From positions 62,001-126,000 of the forward strand of contig JBGOEJ010000005.1 of NCBI GenBank assembly GCA_041446545.1: a DNA stretch of 64,000 bases, written 5' to 3'. The position numbers were made by a program, and so were the translations under genes. Under the pieces are notes generated by a model. It was not told the DNA's origin. It saw only the letters and a list, made by a program, of their open reading frames with translations, and did no database searches. The stretch comes from Fervidibacter canadensis (GTDB taxonomy: Bacteria; Armatimonadota; Fervidibacteria; Fervidibacterales; Fervidibacteraceae). Shown here in pieces: positions 34,836 through 42,733 of the stretch; within the stretch, counting starts at the first letter, position 1; every line of letters starts with the position of its first letter.

Positions 34836-37800
34836 ATGGGTTGGTGGTGCGGGAAGGGGGTGACGGCATTGTTGCTGCTTTCGCTGCTGGTGACCGCTTT
34901 CTGGACAAATTGTGGGCGTCAAAGGGATGGATGGCTGGCGGCACAAGGGCAACCGACGCGGGCGTCCTTGCCCAGTCATGGCTGCGAAAGTTGCCATGTC
35001 GGCATTGAAAGCACCCACCAAACCGCCGATGGCAAAACGGACAAGACCCTCAACATCAGTTGCGTGGATTGTCACGGTGGCGACGGCACGGTGATGCGCC
35101 CCGCCAACACGCAGCCTGGCGACCCCGCTTATGAAGCCGCCAAGCGCCGCGCCCATGTCGCCCCCAAGTTCGCCGAAATATGGCAAGGCAGTGGCATTCC
35201 CGAACGCCTTTACACGACTTGGCTTCAGGAAGACCCTGCTTTCATTCGCTTCGTCAACCCGACGGATTTGCGCGTCGTGGACATCGCCTGCGGTGAGTGT
35301 CACGGCGAAATTGTTCGGGCAGTCAAAAAGAGCATGATGACGCATGGGGCGATGCTCTGGGGCGCTGCCCTTTACAACAACGGCGCCTTCCCCATCAAAA
35401 CGCCTCGCTTCGGCGAAAGTTACAACTACGATGGCTATCCCCAACGGTTGCAAACGGTGCCTTTGCCGACGGAAGAAGAGCGTCGGTTCAAAGGCATCTT
35501 GCCCTTCCTTGACCCCTTGCCCCGATGGGATGTGGCGCAACCTGGCTCCACTTTCGTGTTGCGGGTCTTTGAGCGGGGCGGCGAACCCCGCTCGGAAGTC
35601 GGCTTGCCCAACCGCTTTGAGGAAGCGGGCAAACCTATCGTCAAGTTATCGCCGCGAGGGTTGGGCACTTTTCTGCGGGTTGACCCCGTCTTCATCGGCT
35701 TGCAAAAGACGCGCCTTTTAGACCCGATGCTCAGTTTGCCCGGCACCAACGACCATCCCGGCGATTACCGCAACAGTGGGTGTGCCGCCTGCCACATGGT
35801 TTACGCCAATGACCGCGACCCGATGCACTCAGGTCCTTATGCCCAATACGGCAACAGCGGGCAAAGTTTCAGCGGCGACGAGGCGTTGCAGATGGCGCAA
35901 AAGCGGGGCGAACGCGGTCACCCTGTCCGCCACCAGTTCACCAACGCCATCCCGTCCAGTCAATGCATCACCTGCCACATTCACCCCGGCACGCTCGTCA
36001 TGAACACTTACCTTGGCTATCTTTGGTGGGACAACGAGACGGACGGCGAGTGGCTATATCCCAAACGCCAGCGCTTCCCCGACCCGAAAGACGAAGTGGA
36101 AAGTTTGCTGCGCAACCCCGAGGCGACCTCGCTGCGTGGACTTTGGTCCAACCTGTATCCCGACGAGGAGAACCACATGGGCATGAAAGCGGGTCAGAAC
36201 TTTTTGGAACGGCTTTGGGAACTCAACCCGAAGTTGCGCAAGGTGCAATTCGCCGACTTTCACGGGCACGGTTGGGTCTTCCGCGCCGTCTTCAAAACCG
36301 ACCGCAAGGGCAACTTGTTGGATGCCAATGACCGACCGATTGACCCCGAAGACCCCGACAAATGGCGCAAAGCCGTTCACCTGCGCGACATCCACTTGGA
36401 GAAAGGCATGCATTGTGTTGACTGCCACTTCAGCCAAGATGTGCACGGCAACGGCAAGTTGTATGGCGAAGTGCGCAATGCCATTGAAATCAGTTGCACC
36501 GACTGTCATGGGACGCTGACGAAACCTATCCGTCGGCTGCGGGACTTGGTCACGACCGGTCCTGCCGCTCCTGAACGCGGGACGCGGTTGGGCGTGCGCC
36601 GAACGCCCTTCGGCGAGGAGCAGTTCTACTTCAAGGACGGCAAGTTGTTTCAACGCTCCATGGTCGTCAAGGGCTTGGAATGGGAGGTGCCCCAAGTTGC
36701 CGACACCGTTGACCCCAACTCCGATTGGGCGAAACGCAATCCCGAAAAGGCACTGTTATCGCGGTTGGCAAAAACGGTGCAAGTGGACGGAAAGACTTGG
36801 GGGCAAGTGCCTAAGTCCGAGGACGATTGGGCGAAACTGGCGCACCTTAGCAACGATTTAGCAACCGACAAGCGGTTGCAAGCAAAGACGGGGCGACGGG
36901 CGATGACTTGCGTTGCCTGCCATTCAGCGTGGGTGCCCAACTGTTGGGGTTGCCACCTGCCGATGAAAGCCAACTACCGAACCCGCAAGTTGCACTTTGA
37001 AGGCGAAGAATTGCGCAACTTCACGGCTTACAACTTCCAAACCATCCGTGACGACGCTTACATGCTGGGCGTGGACGGGACGGTGACGGGTAACCGCATT
37101 GCTCCTGCCCATTCCGCTTGCGCCGTCGTCGTCAGTTCGCAGGATGCCAACCGTCAGTGGCTTTATTACCAGCAGCAAACCATCTCAACGGAAGGGTTGA
37201 GCGGGACGGCGTTTTCCACCCGTGTGCCCCACACCGTTCGGGCGAAAGAGACGAAGATGTGCGCCGATTGCCATGTCTCCGACCGAAACGACAACAATGC
37301 GTGGTTGGCGCAACTACTGCTCTTGGGCACGCAGTTCGCTAACTTTATGGGGCGCTATGTCTTCGTCGGCGAAGGCGAAGAGGGCTTGGAAGCCGTTGCC
37401 GTCGCCGAAATGTCCGAACCAGGCGCCATCTACGGCAGTTCACTGCACGAATTGGCATATCCCGACAACTTCCGTCGCTTCGTCTCAGGTGGTCGGCGCC
37501 TGAAGGAAGCCTACGAGCACCCCACGCCTGCCTACCATTTGCAAGCGCGAGGCGAATACTTGTATGTCGCCAAAGGGCATAAAGGCTTTGAGATTTTGGA
37601 CATCGCCAATCTGCCCAACAAAGGCTTTTCAGAACGCATCGTCACGGCGCCCGTCTCGCCGAAAGGGCAGCGGTTGTTCGTCAAGACGAAGGACGCTCGC
37701 TATGTCGGTGTCCCGACGACCCAAGCCGTTGACCCGACCCGAACTCGCTTGCCCGAAAACGAAGAGCAACCCATCCATTTGCTTTACGGCTTTTTGTATG

Positions 37801-38771
37801 TCGCCGATGCGCAGGAAGGCTTGATCGTCATCGGCAACCCGCCAGGCGACCCGAACGGAGCGGGAATCTCCACCTTGTTGGACGGCAACCCACAAAACAA
37901 CTTCATCCGCCGCGCCCGCTTGAAAGATGGCAGTGATGCCTTCAACCCCAATGGCGTCTTGAAAGGGGCTCGCTTCATCAAGTTCGTCGGCATCTACGCC
38001 TACATCGTTTGCGATGCGGGTATCGCCGTCGTCAACTTGGACGACCCGCTGATGCCCCGCTTAGTGACTGTCATCGGCGAACCGTTCCTGCGGGGCGTGC
38101 GGGCACTGGATGTTCAGTTCCGCTACGCCTTCGTCGTGGATCGGGACGGCTTGAAAGTGCTGGACATTACTTTCCCCGACCGACCTCAACCCGTCCCCGA
38201 CGCCTTCGTGCCCGTCAAAGATGCCCGGCGCCTCTATGTCGCCCGCACTTATGCCTACATCGCAGCGGGCAAGCAAGGGTTGGTCATTGTGGATGTGGAG
38301 CGCCCCGATAGACCCCGTCTTGACCAAGTGTTCAACGCTAACGGGCAAATCAACGACACCCACGATGTCCAGTTGGGCATCGTCAACAACAGCCTGTTCG
38401 CTTTCATCGCCGACGGCAAAAACGGGTTGCGCATCGTGGAGTTGATGTCGCCCCGCCACACGCCGGGCATTTTCGGCTTCTCGCCCAAGCCGACCCCACG
38501 CCTTATTGCGACCTACAAGACGCACGGCGAAGCCATCGCCCTTTCCAAAGGCATTGACCGCGACCGAGCGGTAGACGAAAGCGGAAACCAAATCGCCGTC
38601 TTCGGGCGACGAGGTGCCCGACCCCTCAACAAGGCGGAGATGCAACGGCTCTATTTGCGAGACGGCAAGTTGTTCACAGTTCCTGACATCCGAAAAGCCA
38701 GCGATGTCTTTCAAGCGATCGCATCGGGACGCTTGATGCCCCCGCCCGAACGACGCTTCGCCCGACGGTAA
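34836..38771 (+). CDS. Decahaem c-type cytochrome fused to LVIVD-type beta-propeller
   Basis: The 1311-residue product has an N-terminal hydrophobic helix ending near NCGR (a possible lipobox-like site) and ten CXXCH sites. These start at about residues 50, 76, 152, 316, 377, 527, 554, 692, 703 and 809. From about 830 it changes to repeats such as KGHKGFEILDIANL, VVDRDGLKVLDITFPDRP and GKQGLVIVDVERPDRP, the LVIVD pattern of surface beta-propellers. Large exported cytochromes of this kind can face the cell surface. GGAAGGTG precedes ATG 34836. It follows the beta-barrel gene directly and is followed 16 bases later by another cytochrome gene. Confidence 0.82.
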   Translation: MGWWCGKGVTALLLLSLLVTAFWTNCGRQRDGWLAAQGQPTRASLPSHGCESCHVGIESTHQTADGKTDKTLNISCVDCHGGDGTVMRPANTQPGDPAYEAAKRRAHVAPKFAEIWQGSGIPERLYTTWLQEDPAFIRFVNPTDLRVVDIACGECHGEIVRAVKKSMMTHGAMLWGAALYNNGAFPIKTPRFGESYNYDGYPQRLQTVPLPTEEERRFKGILPFLDPLPRWDVAQPGSTFVLRVFERGGEPRSEVGLPNRFEEAGKPIVKLSPRGLGTFLRVDPVFIGLQKTRLLDPMLSLPGTNDHPGDYRNSGCAACHMVYANDRDPMHSGPYAQYGNSGQSFSGDEALQMAQKRGERGHPVRHQFTNAIPSSQCITCHIHPGTLVMNTYLGYLWWDNETDGEWLYPKRQRFPDPKDEVESLLRNPEATSLRGLWSNLYPDEENHMGMKAGQNFLERLWELNPKLRKVQFADFHGHGWVFRAVFKTDRKGNLLDANDRPIDPEDPDKWRKAVHLRDIHLEKGMHCVDCHFSQDVHGNGKLYGEVRNAIEISCTDCHGTLTKPIRRLRDLVTTGPAAPERGTRLGVRRTPFGEEQFYFKDGKLFQRSMVVKGLEWEVPQVADTVDPNSDWAKRNPEKALLSRLAKTVQVDGKTWGQVPKSEDDWAKLAHLSNDLATDKRLQAKTGRRAMTCVACHSAWVPNCWGCHLPMKANYRTRKLHFEGEELRNFTAYNFQTIRDDAYMLGVDGTVTGNRIAPAHSACAVVVSSQDANRQWLYYQQQTISTEGLSGTAFSTRVPHTVRAKETKMCADCHVSDRNDNNAWLAQLLLLGTQFANFMGRYVFVGEGEEGLEAVAVAEMSEPGAIYGSSLHELAYPDNFRRFVSGGRRLKEAYEHPTPAYHLQARGEYLYVAKGHKGFEILDIANLPNKGFSERIVTAPVSPKGQRLFVKTKDARYVGVPTTQAVDPTRTRLPENEEQPIHLLYGFLYVADAQEGLIVIGNPPGDPNGAGISTLLDGNPQNNFIRRARLKDGSDAFNPNGVLKGARFIKFVGIYAYIVCDAGIAVVNLDDPLMPRLVTVIGEPFLRGVRALDVQFRYAFVVDRDGLKVLDITFPDRPQPVPDAFVPVKDARRLYVARTYAYIAAGKQGLVIVDVERPDRPRLDQVFNANGQINDTHDVQLGIVNNSLFAFIADGKNGLRIVELMSPRHTPGIFGFSPKPTPRLIATYKTHGEAIALSKGIDRDRAVDESGNQIAVFGRRGARPLNKAEMQRLYLRDGKLFTVPDIRKASDVFQAIASGRLMPPPERRFARR

Positions 38772-38787
38772 CGGGAGCGACGAACCG

Positions 38788-40020
38788 ATGAGGCGCTGGC
38801 GCTTTTTGTGTGCCGTCCAACTGGGAGTGATGCTTGTGGCTGTCTGTTGGCAATCGGCGACACCGCAAACGCCAGCGCTTTCGCCGCGCCAACGGTTGAC
38901 AGCGTTGAAGTTCGTCGGTGACGGTCTGTGCTTTCAGTGCCACTACCGTTTCGCCGATGAGTGGGCGAGTGTAAAAGGGCACAGCGACAAAATCATGACG
39001 ATGAGCATCTCCGACGCCTTAGCGGACGCCTTGACGAAAGCGTTGCTGGCTACGCCGCCCTTTTCCCCGACGCTGCCGTTGTCGCCATCCCGCCCCAGCA
39101 GTTGTGAAACTTGTCACGGACCTGGCAGCCGCCATGTCGCTGGGTTACGAGACCAAATCGTCCGATGGCGTCGCTTCCAACGCCCGCAAGACGCTGCCGA
39201 CCCGAAACGCCTTGACCGCACCCAACAGGAAGCCATCTGCCTTCCTTGCCACGCTCAAATCTTTGAGCGCCGCAAAGAGAATTGGGCGCTTAGCCCCCAT
39301 CGCCCTAAAACGCCACCGACTTTTTTGCCGACCCATTTAACTGACCGACGCATCTTCCCGACCTGCACCGATTGCCACGAAGTCCACCATCCCCGCAAAA
39401 TCCGTGCCGCCGATTTGATGCGGTTGCCGATGGAGCAAAACTGCACGCAGGCAGGTTGCCACCGAGACATCCTACGCAAAAGTTCACCGACAATGCGATT
39501 GCACCACCCGCTCCGCTACGAGACGGGGCAAAACAAGGGCATGACGATTTTGGATTGGCGCAAGGAGGGCACTTCCTATGAGTGCGGCGTCTGCCACACC
39601 CCACATGGCAACCGCGAGTTGTGGCAGTTGCGGTCGTTCCCTGAAAAGCCTTCCCGCCGCTATTTGCGCTTGAGCGAGCAAGAACAAATCGCCGAAGATT
39701 TCGTGACGCTATGCGCCAACTGCCACACGGGCAAACCCAAAGAACCCCGCGCCATCGGTTACGACATCAACGATCACGGTGGTGTGGAGCGCAAGGAGTG
39801 GACGAAGTTGCACCAAACCCCAGAGCGTTGGCCAGCGAGTTGGCGAAAGACCCGACCCTTTCCCCGTCCTGACGCTTACTGTGTCTTGTGTCACGGACCG
39901 AACTCGTGTGCGGGTGCGTGCCATCGGGCAGGCACGATGCCACCGAACTACAAGCATCCTGACGGTTGGGGGTGGCGACCCGGCGGCGTTTACATCCATC
40001 AACCGCGCAAAGGGCGTTGA
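38788..40020 (+). CDS. Nine-haem exported c-type cytochrome
   Basis: The 410-residue product has a signal peptide (LGVMLVAVCWQSATPQTPA). It carries seven CXXCH sites (CFQCH, CETCH, CLPCH, CTDCH, CGVCH, CANCH, CVLCH), one CX4CH (CTQAGCH) and one CX3CH (CAGACH). Several are followed by HGPGSR or TPHGN blocks seen in doubled-CXXCH and NrfA/c554-like proteins. It is periplasmic and presumably an electron relay. It is 16 bases downstream of the decahaem-LVIVD gene and shares its operon. Confidence 0.8.
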   Translation: MRRWRFLCAVQLGVMLVAVCWQSATPQTPALSPRQRLTALKFVGDGLCFQCHYRFADEWASVKGHSDKIMTMSISDALADALTKALLATPPFSPTLPLSPSRPSSCETCHGPGSRHVAGLRDQIVRWRRFQRPQDAADPKRLDRTQQEAICLPCHAQIFERRKENWALSPHRPKTPPTFLPTHLTDRRIFPTCTDCHEVHHPRKIRAADLMRLPMEQNCTQAGCHRDILRKSSPTMRLHHPLRYETGQNKGMTILDWRKEGTSYECGVCHTPHGNRELWQLRSFPEKPSRRYLRLSEQEQIAEDFVTLCANCHTGKPKEPRAIGYDINDHGGVERKEWTKLHQTPERWPASWRKTRPFPRPDAYCVLCHGPNSCAGACHRAGTMPPNYKHPDGWGWRPGGVYIHQPRKGR

Positions 40021-40106
40021 GGGCATGGCTCTGCCCTATGACGAACGGAAACTTCTGGGCGATGGACGAAGCGCAGGACGCAAACGATCAAAAGGAGGGA
40101 AGCACC

Positions 40107-41036
40107 ATGACCGTTCGCTGGACTTGTTTGACGGTAACGATGCTCGCGGCGTTGATAGCCGTCGGGCTGTGGCGCAGTCAACCTGCTCGCAGTGCCATGC
40201 AGCAAAAGTATCTCGGTGACTCCAAGCAATGCACCAAGTGCCATCCCAACGACGGGCAAAAGCACTTGCCCTACTTCAACAGTTGGAAGGAAACATTGCA
40301 CGCCAAGCAACAACCTAAAGAGAACGAACCCGTGACGATGATTTACCGTAAGGTCACGGGTTTCTCGCTGAAGGGCGAGACGGCGGATTGGCTGGAAGAT
40401 GGCGTCGGCTGCGAGAGTTGTCACGGACCCAACGCCGACCACGCCGCCACGAAGACGCGAGAGGAAGCCTTGAAGACAACCTACGCAGGTAAATTCGGGA
40501 TTGAGCCGAAGGGCAATGACTTAGCCCACAACCCTTTCCCGCCTGACGAAATCGCTAAAGCGCAGCAAGCGGCGATGATGTGCGGGCAATGCCACGCCGT
40601 TTGGGTGAAAGATGGCAAGGAAGTTCCGCCGGCTGGCTTTGACATCCCTCCGACAGGTCCGACGGACTTGTTCAAACTCGCCCAATTGGGCAAAGCCAGT
40701 GACAGCCTTCGGACACGCCAGTATGGCGAGTGGTATGACAGCCCGCACTACAAAAAGGGTGTTTGGTGCGCCACCTGCCACGACCCGCACGCCAAAAACC
40801 ATCGCGTCCAATTGCGCAAGCCCGTCAATGAGTTGTGCAGCACCTGCCACCAAAATGAGAAGGACATCGCCAAGCATGTGCAGGAGATGGCGCAAAAGCA
40901 CATCCCCGATGTTAAGGTCAAAGTCACGCCCGATATGGAATGCGTCCCCTGCCATATGCCCAACCACTCGCACCGCATGACCAATCAGGAAGCCGCCGAC
41001 TACATGAAGGCGAACAAAGACAAACTCAGCCAGTAA
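40107..41036 (+). CDS. Six-haem c-type cytochrome, cytochrome c554-like
   Basis: The 309-residue product has a signal peptide (VTMLAALIAVGLW...SAMQQ) and six CXXCH sites (CTKCH, CESCH, CGQCH, CATCH, CSTCH, CVPCH), the last followed by MPNHSHRM with candidate distal His ligands. The spacing resembles the cytochrome c554 and related multihaem families. AAAGGAGGG precedes ATG 40107; the longer open frame upstream overlaps the previous gene. The lipoprotein with GlcG domains starts 14 bases later. Confidence 0.82.
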   Translation: MTVRWTCLTVTMLAALIAVGLWRSQPARSAMQQKYLGDSKQCTKCHPNDGQKHLPYFNSWKETLHAKQQPKENEPVTMIYRKVTGFSLKGETADWLEDGVGCESCHGPNADHAATKTREEALKTTYAGKFGIEPKGNDLAHNPFPPDEIAKAQQAAMMCGQCHAVWVKDGKEVPPAGFDIPPTGPTDLFKLAQLGKASDSLRTRQYGEWYDSPHYKKGVWCATCHDPHAKNHRVQLRKPVNELCSTCHQNEKDIAKHVQEMAQKHIPDVKVKVTPDMECVPCHMPNHSHRMTNQEAADYMKANKDKLSQ

Positions 41037-41050
41037 CGGAGGCGAAAAAG

Positions 41051-42727
41051 ATGGGCAAAAGCGTGGCTTGGGTCGGCATTTTGATGTCGGCATCGTTGCT
41101 CTTGGGTTGCGGTGGTGGCGGGCATTTGCCCACTTCTGTGCCCAATTTTCCCTCCAACGCACCCCTCCCTGCTTCCCGCTTGACAGCAGCGGAAGTCGCC
41201 CAAATCGTGGAGCGAGCAGCCCGTGCCGCCAACGACAACACGATGGTCATCGCTGTTGTGGATCGGGCGGGGCGGGTGTTGGGCTTGTTCAAAAAAGCCA
41301 ACGCTCCCGCCACCTACACGACGACCAACGGACAAACCTTTTCACCTGAAGCCGTCGCCGTTGCTTTGGCGCGGACGGCGGCTTTTTTCAGCCACGATCA
41401 AGCACCCCTTTCGTCCCGCACCGTCCGTTACATCAGCGGGAGACATTTCCCGCCCGGCGTCCAGAACACGCCCAACGGTGCCCTTTGGGGCATTGAGCAC
41501 ACCAATCGGGGCTTCGTGCGAGCGGATAACCTTGCAGGCTTGGTGCTCCCTGACTTTACGGGTTGGTTAGAGCCTCTGGTCGGGATGGTGACGGGTAAAG
41601 CCGACCTTGCTGACACCGATGCGACAGCCGTCAACCCTGGGGGCGTGCCGATTTACAAAAACGGGCACTGTGTTGGCGGCATTGGGGTGACCGTCGGCAG
41701 TGCGGGTATCCCGTCAGCGGCACCGTCGCGCGCCGATTACGAGCGCAACATGGCGATTGCCGAGTGGGCGGCTTTTCACGGCGCCTTTGGTGACGACCCG
41801 ACGCAGTTTCTCGGGGCATTTTTACAAACGCTGCCGCCCCCCAAATTCGTCGTCGTAGATGGCATCGCTTTGCCCTTCGTCCGCAACACGCAACCGCCAG
41901 CGGGCGTGATGCCAGACGGCAGCGGTTTCCCCACCCCGATGGGCAAATGGGTGGTTGAACCTGCGACCAACCCCTCCATCGGTCAACCCTTGCCCGACGA
42001 AATGGGCGTTCAAGATGCCAACGGCGCTTACTTGCTCGGACCGATAGCGGCGGATTTGAACGCGGACGGAAATCCGACGATGGCGGAAGTGAACGCCATC
42101 GTTCAAGCCTGCATCGCTATCGCCAACCGCACCCGCGCCGTCATCCGTTTGCCTGTCGGCAGCCGATGTCGGTTCGTTTTCGCCATCGCTGTCCCCGACA
42201 CCCCACCAAGAGTCGTCGCCGTCTATCGGATGCGGGATGCGACGATGTTCAGCGTGGATGTCGCCGTCACCAAAGCCGTCAACATGGTGCACTTCAACAC
42301 GGCAGAGGGGCAGGAAAAGTTGGAAGAGTTGGGGTTGCCGACCCATCGCAGCGGTCAACCTTGGGCGTTGACCAACCGCACTTTGAACTTTGGCAGCCAA
42401 CCGTTTTACCCGCCCGGCATTGATGGCAGCGCGCCTGGTCCGTTTTTCAAACTGTTTCAAGACGACTTCAGTAACCCTGGCACTCAAGGCGGTGGACGGG
42501 GCATCGTTTGGTTTGCGGGGAGTGTCCCGCTGTATCGCAACGGTGTTTTGGTCGGCGGGTTAGGCGTCAGCGGCGATGGCGTGGAGCAAGACGACTATGT
42601 GGCGGTATTGGGCAACCCCAACGGCTTCCCCGGCTACGAGCCGCCCGTTGACCGACGGATTGACAACTTGGTGCTTAATGGCGTGCGGTTGCCTTGGCTG
42701 AAATTCCCCCGCAATCCCGAAGGGTGA
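41051..42727 (+). CDS. Lipoprotein with two GlcG/HbpS-type haem-binding domains
   Basis: The 558-residue product begins MGKSVAWVGILMSASLLLGC, a lipoprotein signal with Cys20. The first domain (about 40-290) has LTAAEVAQIVERAARAAND and MVIAVVDRAGRVLGLFKKA, then a swap of ARTAAFFSHDQ. The second (about 340-540) has TMAEVNAIVQACIAIAN and FAIAVPDTPPRVVAVYRM. These are the DUF336/GlcG pattern, a fold that in HbpS binds haem; both repeats are followed by a shared IEHTNRG- or GIVWFAG-type block. In this cluster a haem sensor or haem-delivery role is plausible but inferred. Confidence 0.66.
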   Translation: MGKSVAWVGILMSASLLLGCGGGGHLPTSVPNFPSNAPLPASRLTAAEVAQIVERAARAANDNTMVIAVVDRAGRVLGLFKKANAPATYTTTNGQTFSPEAVAVALARTAAFFSHDQAPLSSRTVRYISGRHFPPGVQNTPNGALWGIEHTNRGFVRADNLAGLVLPDFTGWLEPLVGMVTGKADLADTDATAVNPGGVPIYKNGHCVGGIGVTVGSAGIPSAAPSRADYERNMAIAEWAAFHGAFGDDPTQFLGAFLQTLPPPKFVVVDGIALPFVRNTQPPAGVMPDGSGFPTPMGKWVVEPATNPSIGQPLPDEMGVQDANGAYLLGPIAADLNADGNPTMAEVNAIVQACIAIANRTRAVIRLPVGSRCRFVFAIAVPDTPPRVVAVYRMRDATMFSVDVAVTKAVNMVHFNTAEGQEKLEELGLPTHRSGQPWALTNRTLNFGSQPFYPPGIDGSAPGPFFKLFQDDFSNPGTQGGGRGIVWFAGSVPLYRNGVLVGGLGVSGDGVEQDDYVAVLGNPNGFPGYEPPVDRRIDNLVLNGVRLPWLKFPRNPEG

Positions 42728-42733
42728 ACTGCG

